Assembly (NCBI GenBank): GCA_001566295.1
Contig: KQ964272.1
Location: forward strand, 186,001 to 250,000
DNA length: 64,000 nt
Direction of reading: 5' to 3'
Source of the DNA: Microdochium bolleyi
Taxonomy: Eukaryota; Ascomycota; Sordariomycetes; Xylariales; Microdochiaceae
This document shows positions 1 to 11,656 of this stretch, one piece after another (the first letter of the stretch is position 1; the number at the start of each line of letters is the position of its first letter). The notes under the pieces were generated by a model. The model ran no database searches. It worked only from the letters and a program-made list of their open reading frames with translations, and was not told where the DNA came from. Position numbers and translations under genes: made by a program.

Positions 1-691
1 GCACCTGGGCATCCATCTGCGTGTCATTATCAGCGACTCGAGGAACAAACACCTCGCTTCCCCGCGTATCTCCCCTCAGGCCCTTGTTCCTGTTCCAGCA
101 GCCCAGAGCCTGCTCATGCGCCATGTGCCCGTCGACCACATGCAGCCGGGTAGGGATCGTCCCGGGAGGGCGGCGCCCCGGTTGACTGCTTCGGGGAGGG
201 GAATGCGAGGCGGTCCCCACGCGAGGGCAGTGCCCCCTCTGCGGCGGAGGTGTCGAGGTCGATTCGTGGTTGCCGACCGACAGGTTAGGCAGGCCGGCAG
301 GCAGGCAAGCAGGCTGTGCCTGGGACATGTCGTTGACCCCTCACGCATGCAAACACCAAGACCTGAGCAGGGCCCGACGACCCTGGGAGACGGGATTTCA
401 TGTGAATGCACACCCAGCGACCGGGGTGTCTGGCCCCACGGGGCGGGCACATGAGGCAGAGAGTATAAGTAGCTCGTCGGTCCACGCGCTGCTAGCGGCC
501 GTCGTGGTTTCCCTGGAGAAGAAGAAGAAGGAGAAGAAGAAGACGAAGGAAATACATCCTTCTCGGTATATTGCGAGACGACGCAGTTGGACCCACCACG
601 ACTTGACGACATCGAACCACTTCTTCCCAGGTCGCAAACGTGCATCCTCCCGACTACAACCCTCAACTTCCTTGACCGCATCACCGCAACC
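1..691. other. Left edge and 5' flank of the first gene
   Basis: No supportable gene. Open frames exist on both strands, but they are GC-rich and composed of Arg/Ser/Pro without any recognisable motif. The right half contains purine-rich AAG/GAAG tracts around 515-550 and pyrimidine-rich sequence just before the ATG at 692, typical of a fungal 5' leader. Confidence 0.5.
464..469 (+). promoter_or_regulatory. Candidate TATA element
   Basis: TATAAG lies about 225 bp upstream of the ATG at 692. If used, transcription would begin near 495-505, giving a leader of about 190 nt. This is sequence inspection only. Confidence 0.35.
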
Positions 692-2007
692 ATGGCCGCC
701 CCCAAGGAGAAGACCATTGCCGACCTCAACGGACAGTGGCTGCTTGTAAGTTCCGACCCCATCACAAGGAAACACCACACAGCTTTCCTTCTTCTTTTCT
801 CGTCTTCTTCTTTTCGGCATTGCCTTCCCCGCCATCATTATCGATCGTCGTGACGACGACGATGATGATGATGGTGATGGTGATGACTCGCGGCAGCTGG
901 CGTGCTGCTTGGCCGTACACGGGCTCGGCCCCATGCAATCGTTACCAAGACCTCGGCCCTTGGCGCCTTGCGCATGGGCTGGTCCGGAGCTCGAAGCTTG
1001 GCTTCCCATGGTGGGGTCAACACTCGCGAGCTCTCCTCCCACGAGCATGCGCCAGTGCCAGTGCTAGCACAGCCAAGCCGGCCTCGGCTTCGTGGGTGAC
1101 CGCTTTATGACGAAAGTCTTTGGCTGGCAGCTTGGCAACCGAACCGCACGCGCTCGCTCCAGTGTGCCGGCGAGTGTTCATGAGGCCGGTCTGAAGTGCA
1201 GCTTTATCGAGGACGAGGGAGGCCATGCCGCGGATGGTCCTGGTTCGCAGTGAGGCGCGAGAGCAACCCGTGGCGCGGACCTGTCCTTTGAGTTGGTCTT
1301 TGCGCATTGCGTCGTGGGCGGAGGGGGCTCTGCGTAGCGGAAGCGTTTCATGCATCCCCTCTTTGTTAAGACGATGCCCCTGGAGAAGAAGACGAGGAAG
1401 GAAAACGACCACACAAGCTGACTCACTCGCTCCCACGGGGAACCAGAACCACAAGCTGTCCACGCCGACCGAGAATGCCCTGGCCCTGCAGGGCATCGGC
1501 TTCTTCGTGCGCAAGACGATCGGCCTGGCCACCATTACCGTCGAGATCAAGCAGTACGAGGCGGCCCCCGCGCCGCCCAACACGACCGACGCGAGCGTGA
1601 TGCACATTGACAGCACGCAGTCGGCGTCCAAGCTCTCGTCGACGCAGGAGCACCGCAACCTCGACGGCGTGAGCCGCCCGCACTCGGACTGGCTGTTCGG
1701 CAGCTGCGAGGCCTTCAGCAAGCTCGTCACCGAGGACGACGTCAAGGGCTGGGTCGTCGAGAAGCACGGCGCCTTCATGGGCGAAGGGTGGCTCACCGGG
1801 CCCGAGGAGGCCACGGGCCCCAACGGCACGCTGCACCTGTACAACTACGTCGAGAACAAGGACCCCAAGGGCGGCTGGACGGCCGCGCAGATCTGGGGTT
1901 TCCAGATCGTCGACGGCGAGCGGAGATATACCCGCCTCGTCACCGTCGAGAAGGACGGCAAGGTCGAGACCCTCAGGATGGTCTACGACTACATTGGTCC
2001 ATCTTAG
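692..2007 (+). CDS. Conserved fungal calycin/fatty-acid-binding-like protein
   Basis: Two exons, 692-745 and 1447-2007, encode 204 aa. Exon 1 codes for 18 residues ending in NGQW-LL and stops exactly at a GTAAGT donor in phase 0. Exon 2 begins after a CTGAC branch site and a CAG acceptor and continues in phase. The N-terminal Asp-Leu-Asn-Gly-x-Trp motif, followed by alternating beta-strand-like segments and a terminal Tyr-Asp-Tyr, resembles a small beta-barrel (calycin) fold seen in uncharacterised ascomycete proteins. No signal peptide or membrane segment is visible, so it is probably cytosolic. The ligand and role are unknown. The intron, 701 nt, is about ten times the usual length for this organism. 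Exon structure is well supported; the fold assignment is an inference. Confidence 0.75.
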
Positions 2008-2844
2008 GGGACTTGTGGCAGGCAGGTTGCGCAGAATACATCTGAGCGTCGATTGTATTGGGCTTCCATCATTGAATCCCAGCTTTTCGCAGTTTTAGCA
2101 ATCATCATACATACTCAGCTTCATATACTTTGTGCCTGATGGTCAGCAACGTATACAACTTGGCGGTCAAGCTTCATGTTATGTTCGTGCTCCTTGATGC
2201 CGGCCTGAACGTGCGTCAGTCATCTGCGGACCAGCTCCTTCAACGGCCTGTGTCCCCAGTCTGTGTCTCACTCTCCTTTGTGTTCAAGGTCGTCATCGTT
2301 GGTATTCTTCTAACTCTCTTCACTGCTATCGCTTGGGTCATGCTTGGACTCTGACGCCAAAGGACACTGCCTGCATCGTGGACTGGCTTCTGCACGGCAA
2401 GGTCGCCCGACTTCTATTCTCCGAAGTCTCCGGTATCCCCCAATGTAAATGATCAAAATGCCGGCCCGCCTCAAAAATCGCTCATCGAAGTGAAAATGAA
2501 AGAACCAAGAAAGTCCAGCGCGCGGTGTCCGGTGAGCACTCCTTTTCTTGATTCTAAGGCTCCTTTTTGTCTAACCCCATGCCCTTCATTCTTCCGTTTT
2601 CCCCTCATTTTAGCAATGCAAGCCCGGGTTGTGGAGCAGCAAAGAGAAAATAGCAATCAAGGGCATCCTCTTCAAGGAAGCCAAAAGGAAGATGCGCCAC
2701 ACCTGGATCAGTCTTGGCCGAATATGACGGCTCGGAGGCTGACGGCACCGATCGGCGCTGACGTTCCTACCAGACCTTGGCTCCTTTGCGCCTGGTGCCG
2801 GGTATCAAAAGACGACGGTAAATAAGATGCAAAATCGAAAGTGT
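2008..2844. other. Convergent 3' intergenic region
   Basis: Space between the stop codons of two convergent genes. It holds only short open frames, one of 74 codons at 2130-2354 with a hydrophobic end but no motif. Most likely 3' untranslated sequence of both neighbours. Confidence 0.5.
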
Positions 2845-4201
2845 TCAGGGCCACCAGTTCATCTTCTTGTAACTCTCAATGACCTCCTCCACGAGCTCCT
2901 TGGTGATGACCGGGTGTTTGTACTCGAAACCGAGCAGCTGCTCTAGTCGGCCACCATCCATGCTCAGATCGGTGTCCTTGAGGAGCTCCTTCTCTAGGAA
3001 CGGAGTAAGGGGTCCAGGGCGAACGATGCCCTTCTCGGCCAGGAGATCTGCCCACGGGCCGAGGGTGTCGTCGTTGACGTCGTCGACGATGTTGTCCATA
3101 CTGAGCCGCGCTAGGTTACTCAGTAGCTGGCCCTGGAAACCAGTCTTGATGCCAAAGACTTGTCCGATGATTTCGGCTATCGTCCCTTGTGTCGTGGCTC
3201 CCTTGTCGACAACATTGAGGGTCGGGACCTTGCCCATGCTTGCTTGGTCGTACTTTGATTTCCCGTTGTCGTACCAGGAGGCGATATCCCACAGCGCTCG
3301 TGTCACATCACGAATATGTACTGTGTTGGTGCGGAGATCCTTGGTCCAGAGCCATTTCATCTCGTCGTTCATGCTCTGGTACACACGGGCGAGGCACATG
3401 GCTGTGCCGACCCATTGCGAGGCATAAGGTCCATATACATGCGGCAGGCGGACTATGACGAGGTTGAGTCTGGACAACACAAAGTCAGCATCGATCACAG
3501 CAGCCGTACTTTCGTAACGTAGGGAAAGATCAGCAACTCACCCCTCAATCTGTGCTAATTGCTGCTCAGCCTGGAGCTTGAAAATGGCAATCTTGCTCCA
3601 CGGCTTCAACTTGTCGTCCTCCTTACTTGGCGAGGAGTTGGCCTTGTAGACCATTCCCGTGCTCAGCTCGACGAAGCACTTCACCTTGCGCTTGGCAGCT
3701 TCCTTCCCCACGGCCAGCGAAAGGGCGAGGGACCGGACCTTGTATACTTCGTCCTCCTGCGAGTATCGGGTTTCGCCACCGCAGTTGAAGACGTAATCCC
3801 ATTGCTTGCCATCTTCGCGGTCAAATATACGGGCGAGAGCTTCTGCAATGTTACAAAAAGAAGGAGTGAGCATGGATTCGCGAAGGGTTCGGATACGACC
3901 TGCTACTGCGGAAGACTGTGACTACGCCCGGATGAGAGGCGACAGTCGCGGCCCGAAAGCGAAAGCAGGTCAGACACGAAGAACGGAGAGACGTACGCTC
4001 TTTGGATGCATCAGCCTGCATGAAGTTGTCCTTTGAGCAAGCACCTTCAAACTCCGGGGCAAGCCAAGCAAGTTGGGGGAGCACTTTGTCGACTAGGCGG
4101 ATGCTAGAGGCGAGGCCATTGTCGTGTATGTGCTGGGCGAGGAAGCGGCCGATATAGCCCAGCCCGCCAATGATGAGGACCGAGGGCTTCTCAGATGCCA
4201 T
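2845..4201 (-). CDS. NAD-dependent epimerase/dehydratase family (extended SDR-like) protein
   Basis: Three exons on the minus strand (4201-3997, 3842-3542, 3469-2845) give 376 aa. All three junctions use GTACGT or GTGAGT donors and CAG acceptors and keep frame. The Rossmann nucleotide motif GGLGYIG sits at residues 12-18, followed by strand and helix elements of an epimerase fold, an STG-MVY segment near 129-134 where the catalytic Ser/Thr of extended SDRs lies, and a RLPHVYGPY segment typical of the family after the active site. The usual catalytic Tyr-x-x-x-Lys is not evident: the Lys at about 157 is preceded four residues earlier by Ile. It could therefore be an atypical SDR that binds nucleotide but has altered chemistry. 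The substrate cannot be told. No signal peptide; probably cytosolic. Confidence 0.85.
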
Positions 4202-5392
4202 CTCGGGCGACCAGGAGAGGTTGGCAATGTCGGGACGGTGGGAACTCGCAAGCAAATGATGGCAGCAAGGGCCTCCCGAGCTCGTGGCGGACCGATGTGT
4301 GTATGGATGCGAGCGCGGAGGGGGTTCGAAATCGTGCTCGCAGGTTGGTTGCGTCTCTGCTGGTGCCTGGGGAGTTGTCGTTGCCGTCGGGGAGCAAGCA
4401 ATGGGAGCGACGGCCAAAGCAAAGAGCAGGCTGTGGCAAGGCGGGTTGAGGTCGACGACGGACGGGTAGTGGTAGTGGTGGAGAAGGTGGTGGTGGGAGG
4501 ACTTGAATAGGAGGGCGGAGCGGGAAAGACAAAGGGGGGACTCGGGCCTCAGGGCTCCAGGTGGGGCCCGCCTGCCCGTCACTCGCACTTGCTGCTGCAC
4601 GACAGACAGAGACGGCGCTGCTTGACGACTCGACACAGCCGGCCATGGGCGACTCGGCTGCGGGTCGCGGCGATCAGCTGCTCTGGACGTCGTACATTTC
4701 TGGCACACACCGCCGCCGCCCGCGCCAGGGGTCGCCGAGCCACTCGCGTCCGTTCACTTGAGCATCCATTGCTGGAGCCAGCCAGCTCGGGACAGGCGGG
4801 GCACCCCTGCTCGCAACGGACATCTCGAGGGCCTCATCGACTGCCTGCCAGTCTGCTCAGAGAATGTGCAATGCGCAGTGGGGACGCGGGAGGGCAGAGG
4901 CCCCTGGCAATCATGTCAAGTGACATGGAACGCTGCCTGTCGAAGCCAGCCGAGCCAGCATTCCCGGCGCCTTGTGCCCCTTCTAGAGCCCCGCGGTGGG
5001 GGGCCTTCCCAGACGGATCCCTTCTCCATCAGCAGCTTGCAGAGAGCAGAAGCCGCCAGGAGGCACGGGCGTGGCCACGAGCATGGCAATGTGTCGGCAA
5101 GGGGGGACGGAGAAGGAGTCTGTGGACTCGGGAAGCTACGGGCCCCTTGGCCATTGTTCACGGACTTTTCTGAGAACAAGCCTCAGCTTGCCTAAGCACA
5201 CTCCGTATCCTGGCCTGCCGGACAGAGTTTGTAGCTGCGGCTCGTGCTCGCTGGGTCCTGTCAACTCCAAGCCAAGACTCGATTATTTGGCAATCATGAA
5301 TCAGACCGGCGAGGCTCGGGCGGGACGGGCGGCTTGACGGGCCAAGCCTTTCCAGCTAGTCTCGCTAGTCGGGCCTCCAACAATCAGCCACC
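4202..5392. other. 5' flank of the SDR gene
   Basis: High-GC sequence with overlapping short frames on both strands and no motif. Probably promoter and leader of the minus-strand SDR gene (ATG at 4201) plus spacer. Confidence 0.45.
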
Positions 5393-5649
5393 ATGGGTCG
5401 CCCCGTCAGCCATATTGCTGCCGCCGAGTTGGTTCGAGTACCTCTGCGAATTGGCCGGGTCCTGGACGAGACCGAGGTGAGTATCAAGCCGGCATTTGTG
5501 ACATAACTTGGCAGGTACGTGACAGCATTTTATTGATGCTCATGGCACTGGCCAGAGTTATGTGGCGCGAATATTGTGCGGCACAGCGAGTTGAGATCGA
5601 CAACTCCACAACAGGGAACAGGGTCGGCCGGGAACCTGGCAAGCCTTGA
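5393..5649 (+). other. Doubtful two-exon micro-ORF (about 47 aa)
   Basis: An ATG at 5393 sits in a near-ideal CAGCCACCATGG context and opens 28 codons that end in phase 0 at a GAG|GTGAGT donor (5477). A CACAG acceptor at 5586 would continue in phase for 20 codons to a TGA at 5647-5649. An alternative acceptor near 5554 would give a shorter tail. There is no recognisable domain and no clear branch site, so this may be chance. Confidence 0.2.
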
Positions 5650-8480
5650 CACGGTGCACATCAGCTGGCTGATGGCTCAACAGGCCGGCTTCGGTTCTCA
5701 TGTTCGTACGAAATATCTATGGACTAGACCGCGCGAACCACGACCAAGGCCAGTTTCAGGTATCCTCACAGACGCCGTCGAAGAGTGGCAACCATCCTTG
5801 CTGAGCAGCGTTGCGGCTCCAGCTGCTGTTCTGAGCATCGTCGTGGCTCCATCGAGGGCATCATCCGCATATCAAGGATAGATCATGGATACCATGTAGG
5901 TGGCTGCGACACGCGTCAGACCTAGCACCAGTGCTTGGAACGAACCAGCACGATAGGTTTTTGCAGAGGCACTTCATCTCTGCAAGGATCGGACGCCTCG
6001 AGAGTCAAACACTCTCCTTCAGGACCGTAGAAGGCGGAAAGCTACCAAGTAGGTAGTTCCACTGTGCATGAAGACCTCGACCTCGACCTAGACCTCGACA
6101 CCGGCACTGTTTAAAGAGACCGCTCCTGGCCGAAATCGCTCACGCACGGCGAGGACAATATGGCAAAGGTGCCAAGACAGGGAGACTGGAGTGGAGCCCA
6201 TCGAAGGCTTCCAGAATCGACCTTCTAGAAGTGTTCCACCAGGACCCACGCAGGCACAGACCCCTGGGTGTCGGGTATCGCGCATGGAGCAGTTTGCCTT
6301 GGCCGGAACCCTTGACAGTGTTCGTGTCAGCAGTGTTACAGCAGATGTGTGCACACGTACTGGCTGGTTGATGGAGCTGCTTCAATTTTCCTTCGTGCGA
6401 ACAGAGTCGCGACGGCTCGAAGCAGCAAGTCTTTGCGACGGCTCCAGGCACGGCAGAGGTCGATCGTTCCAAGCGAGGCACGTCAGAGGGCACGAGCACA
6501 GCAATCCGTACGCGCGCTACACGGCGCTTGTGGCAAGTTGGCTGGTGGCGGCACCGTGTCATAACCAGTCGGCAATTTGTGAACAGTTTCTGCCGGGCAG
6601 TCAATGCTTCGAGGGGACTCCCCATGTCAACTGAAACGGGTCTAGTCTGCTCCCATCGTCAAGTTAGGCAGATCTTGCTTGATGTGTCGAGAAGCAGAGA
6701 GTTCAAGCAGATGCGGCACAACAACAAGTGATATCGGAAACCAATATCCTGGATGCCAACAACACATCGCACTGCAGACGAACCGGTCATGTGAGCACTG
6801 CGAGCTTTTCACAGGAACACGCGGAACGCGGGCTGCGTGTCTTCCCAGAAAACGGACTCGGCATCATCGGATGAGGTGCAACGCTATCCACATGATGTGC
6901 AGGTTCACTATCACGGTCAGCAATCGTGGCTCGGGGGCCTGGACGTTGCCGTGGCCTGTCCTGTACATGCGGGCTGTAACCTTGATCCTCGTCCTCATCC
7001 CGGCACAGCGAGCCCTGATCTGTGCCCGGACCAGCACATCCTTTTCCAGCAGCGAGACTCGTCAGATTATTCATCACGGCAAGACCCCCTGAACTCCTGC
7101 GTGGTTCGATGCTCATACCCCGTGCCCCGAACACCAACAAGCCTTCGATCCACAGTCTTCCAGGGGCGGCACGCGCCCATCTGCCCAGATTGGCTTTTCC
7201 TACTGCGGTACGCACCCCCCGGATCTTGCAGCAGCCTACGACAAGGTTCCTCCTCTACGAAACCTTATACTGGTCTCTTGGGGCCCAATCAGGTTTTTAT
7301 AGACCCTCCATGACAAGAAAGGAGCCATGTTGTCCGCCATATCCGCCGGGCCCCATAGTTGTTGGGGTGCGGGAGCGCCCGGCCACAACGTCCCACGGCC
7401 ACCTACTTAAAATCCAGACAAGGGGGAACTAAAGGTTCGTTGCGGAAATGGAGTAGTCTCCGAGATAACTACTCATCAGGCCTACCTAATTACCTATTAT
7501 CGCCGCGCACCACCGCCACCGTAGGTAATCGTCAGCGCCGGGACGTGCGCCGATTGGGCACCCATCGTGTAGGCAAAGGAAACTATTCACGGCAACTTTC
7601 GTCTGTTGCCCCCACCCCGCTACCCTGATAAGCTGAGTGTTCTGGTTTTAGAACTATGTATGCGATCCGTTCGCGGCAGTTGTTGGTGTGTGATATTTCT
7701 CGCCCTTCGCTGATGACGCGGTCGCAAAGAGCCGTCCCTCCCTTAAGGAATTAAGCTTTTCATTTACCGTCGTACCGCCCTTACGATGGGCTTCTTGTTC
7801 CCGCCATCCCGGTCCCTGCGTCTGCGGGATATCGGCGTCGCTCTCTTGTGCGGTCCTCGATCTGTTGTCCCTTCTCGGATCTGAAGGCTGTGCTGCTCCT
7901 GCTGCTCGGCATTCGCGTGTGTTGGGCTCCGATGTCCCTATGCCTGATTGCTCGCTCGATACTTTGTTTTAATGTTTCGGGTGACGCCGCACCCACCGCC
8001 AAGGCACGGACAAGGATCACAAGGTGCTCAAGAAATATGTCGATGCTACTCCATGTAACCACTGATGACGATAAGGATTACGACAAACGGTACGATTCCA
8101 GGGGGGAACTTGTTCATCTGCTCTGTCTGCTTGCCAATCCGCGGTGACCGCCAAGGCTTGGGTTCAGGAGATCCACAGTTTCGAGCTGCGTGTAATTTAT
8201 TGAGTGTCGAGTGTCATTGTTGGTGGAGACTGTTTGATTCCTTCGTTGTTGAGGCGGAGGGACGGTTGCTCATACTTTTGAGAGTTTCCATGAGCCCTGA
8301 CGATGTTTGATTGTGGCAAAAGTTAACTTTGAAAGAAGGTCTCTCTAACCTGTCCTGTCGACTAAGCGACGCAATGGCAAACTACAAGGTTTTTCGAACC
8401 TCGCACGAGGATATGATGTTTTAGTAAACATCGGCATTCTTGATATGACTAGATGTAGAAGTACCGTAGCACTAGACTGG
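5650..8480. other. Gene-poor region, no supportable gene
   Basis: Only short, overlapping frames without motifs. A minus-strand frame at 7781-8062 has a helical-looking stretch, but nothing identifies it. Short GACCTC-type repeats occur at 6072-6100, and an 8-bp inverted pair ATTACCTA/TAGGTAAT occurs at 7489-7496 and 7522-7529. Confidence 0.45.
6072..6100. repeat. Short imperfect hexamer repeat (GACCTC)n
   Basis: About four imperfect copies of GACCTC in tandem with a one-base variation in one copy. Confidence 0.6.
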
Positions 8481-8492
8481 CTCAAGCTTTAG

Positions 8493-8932
8493 CCACGGCA
8501 TATTGATGATGAAGCATGTCTCGATGCTTCTCGTAACGTTGAAACTATCCATGACGATGCCAAAATTAGAAACCGGGCCGGCCAGCCTGATTCTCCAATC
8601 AATGACTTGTTCCTATTCCTGTTGGTGGCCCATTTCTTTGAGAACACTCCCGGAGCAGAAGTCCCCTCGTTACTGACAGGTAATTATCTACTTGGGCCAC
8701 AACCAATCTCTCCTAACTATCACCTTATTACATTTCAGATTGTGCCGGGCAATATGGCCGCTTAGGTTATTCCATTGAGCTTTCGCGGATGAGTAAATCT
8801 TATTACTTGCAAAGATCCACAAGAGACTTGGAACGCCTACACACGCAAATGATGGGCCTCGCGAACCTGCGGGTAGTAATTTCCTCTCTAATACTAAGAA
8901 GCACTCCTAGGTATTTTCTAAGGCGTTTCTGA
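8493..8932 (+). pseudogene. Orphan exon pair, possible gene relic
   Basis: An open frame beginning after a stop that is itself part of a possible GCTTTAG acceptor (about 8492) runs to a donor at 8681. There a textbook intron follows: GTAATT, an internal CTAAC branch site and a TTTCAG acceptor at about 8739. The reading frame continues in phase across the intron for roughly 64 more codons to a TGA near 8930. The encoded peptide is helical and hydrophobic in its middle (NDLFLFLLVAHFFEN) and basic at its end. No upstream start exon is convincing: an ATG near 8374 is followed by only 16 codons. Composition is more AT-rich than that of neighbouring genes. I do not recognise the family. It could be the 3' half of a decayed gene or a coincidence. 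Confidence 0.35.
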
Positions 8933-9287
8933 GGCTTCATTTCCGTCCTGTCCTTGATGACACCTGCGTGGCGTCGCGCGGTGTGATCTCCCCATGTGAC
9001 GACCTTTTCTCGAGAGGCTCACCGGAGGCACAGTGTTCGAGGGATGAGTGAACTTGAAATGCACTACGGCTGAAATAACTGGTTGGCATAATGCTGGCGT
9101 AAGAGAACGATCATGTTTAGCATAAATCCTTACGAGACGGGCTTTGGAAACAGATCAAGCGGCTCGCTGAAATCATCAGACTGCCTGCTCAACCTTATAG
9201 ATTGCTGTTTCTGCCACACAGAGAGAAGCAGTCAGTCGTCAAGGAGCGGGAGCCATCTTGAACATCGTACATTCTTCACACAGTGTT

Positions 9288-9310
9288 CGAGTTGGAGTTG
9301 GAGTTGGAGG
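9288..9310. repeat. (GTTGGA)n short tandem repeat
   Basis: Three to four copies of the hexamer GTTGGA/GAGTTG in tandem. Confidence 0.6.
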
Positions 9311-10162
9311 CAGAAAAAACACACGCGTCAACCGCCCAGAACCGTGCTCTCTCCCTTTTAGTTCAGAGGGCGGTTTATTTGAGAGCAACATGTGCGGAGC
9401 CCGTGTTTTCGCGACAGAGTTATCACGCAAGTCTAGACTTCCTGTGCCAACTGCCAGGTTTCCTACACAGGATGGAACACGAAAGAGTTTCGCGCAGGGG
9501 AAACGACGCCCCATCGTGTGCTGCCTCTCGCTATCATAGAGACCCTCCAAACACAGGTATCTCTACATGGATCCATTATCGGTCTCTACCTGCCACGTAG
9601 TCTCGAGCCGCGAGCGTGTGTGCATGAACCAGCAGTATAGAGAACTGAGTGGCGTATACAGAACAGAGGAGCCAGTAATTACCTGCATGTCTCGAGCCCA
9701 AACACCAGCGACATCCTCTCATCTCCGATATTGATACTGACGCAAAAGATAGACGGGCATTGTCGACAATGAGACACAGGTATCAAGGGAGAGTTCTGGA
9801 AAATGGAGAGGCTGGATGGCTGTCTTGTCTCTGATCGCATCATTGTATCGTCTCTGGATCCCGCTACGTGTGTGTCACTGTGGAATCTGTGTGCTTGGTG
9901 TGGGTGCTCTACACTCGATGCGGGTAGAAACGCAGCACAAAGGATTTAGCAGCCCCCCTGTGATCGAGTAAATCCAGTGGAGAAAAAATAGGGACACGTA
10001 AATCTACTAATACAAAGTCTGTGATGTGTTTTGGCATAGTGTAATAGACCAGGAAAGAGAACTCTACAGACTTGCGACATCCTGCTAGTCCTTGAGGGGA
10101 CGGAGCTCCGACTTAGTTCTTATTATCAGATTCGAGATTAAGCCAGACATGCGGATGCCGTG

Positions 10163-10167
10163 CCCCC

Positions 10168-10198
<31 letters not shown>

Positions 10199-10206
10199 AA
10201 AAAAAA
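10163..10206. repeat. Poly-C followed by poly-A tract
   Basis: Seven C, one T and ten C are followed directly by 26 A. The A run could be a retroposed poly-A tail or simple slippage. The flanking sequence contains no reverse-transcriptase motif. Confidence 0.9.
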
Positions 10207-11656
10207 CAAGAAGACACACAAGAACGTTGGCAACGGCCCTCGTGGTTGGTCTCGGGCTTGCATCGTCCACAGGGTAAGGACTCACTGAGATCTGGAGGAT
10301 GTGTACTGACCGGCGGGCATTCCCGTCTCGGCGCATGTGCGTGTCTCATCTCAAGGCAGAAAATCCTGTACACGTGCGGAGCCGATGGCTTGCATATGCA
10401 AACTAGGGAAAAAAGAAATTGTAGACAGTCTCTGGTTTATTTCTTTTTCCTCTTTTCCAGCTATCCACCTCTGAGTTCCTGCGGATGAGCAGCGTCCCTG
10501 ATTGACTGTTACCAGTGTGCGTCCCGTGGTTTGTGCTCCCCTGGTGGAAATCTGAGTTCGTCTTCCTGCGAACATCGTTCGAGTCTTACAGCTGCAGTAG
10601 TTCGTCCTGTGGTGTCTGGCGGAGTTGTTCATCTGCGGAGACTGCCAAGATGTCGTGCCGAGATGGGTTTTTGGTGACTGTCAAGATGTGCATTGGTCCC
10701 TTGTGCAAACCCTGCGTACTGTCCCATTTGAAAAACCCCGTATCTAGTTTTCCAGGTGAACGCTTTCTGGGGATCATCCCAGTTGCCTGTTCAAGGGAGG
10801 AAGCGATTTCTCGTAACTAGGGGTCATCCAGGTGGGAGTGCTGCCATATGGGAAGTGGCCAGATTGTTGTCTGAAATCGAGCTCACTCACTGCTCAGCCG
10901 ACAGGCTTCAAGTTAGGAGACACCAAGACTGTTGTACCGGGCACTCCAGGGTCAGGCAACCGTCGATGTAGCAGAGCCAAAAGATAACGCTGACCATATT
11001 TTGATCATCGTCATCAAGGCTCTCGGCCTTGATCAGCGCCCGGCCAAGATAGAAGCAGATGGTTCTAGAGCACATCCCCAAGTTTGCCTGAACGCGCCTG
11101 TCAGATGAGCGGCCTAACTCTCGAAGAACGCCAGGGGCATTTGGCATTTACATTTGTCGAGACACCCCTAGCTAAGCCCAACGCGCTGGAGCACGTATCT
11201 GATCGTCTGGCCGGTCTCCACCATCCTGATGACAATACGGTTCTGACCAACCCCTTCGCAGCTCTTGTGAGACCACACATCGCGTTCCAAACTTCCTGGC
11301 CGTAGGGCAAGCGATGCCGTCAGATCCAATGACCAAAGTGATTGCCTTGGACTCCATCTTCGAAAATTTACGCTTTTCCCTTCATCGGCATAGTAACAAG
11401 TTCTCAGGTGTCACTTGTCTTTTCAAGATCGTATTCTAATCCTTTCGTGAATTCACAGAATTCATCATTGCATCTTTTATCTTCAGAGCGCGTACGCCTG
11501 CTGTTCAGGTCCCGTCACTCCCATTCCCCCCTGTCGTCGGGAGCCAGGGGGTCCAATATCAAATGCAGCATCCCCAGACGGGTACAGAATCGATACCTGA
11601 GACCAGAATACCATCATCTCCCTGTGTACTAGCCCCCATCTCCATCACATTCCCTC

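Larger units (their letters stand above)
8940..11650. other. Gene-poor region with simple repeats
   Basis: No supportable gene. It contains a GTTGGA hexamer repeat at about 9288-9310 and a long C/A homopolymer at 10163-10206. Open frames are short and unconvincing. Confidence 0.45.

Noticed and set aside
76..780. Minus-strand frame of 234 codons at the left edge
   Set aside because: Antisense to the first exon and promoter of the calycin-like gene; Ser/Arg/Pro-rich, no motif.
5431..5450. GGTTCGAG segment resembling a tRNA T-loop
   Set aside because: No matching T-stem, acceptor stem or anticodon arm can be folded around it.
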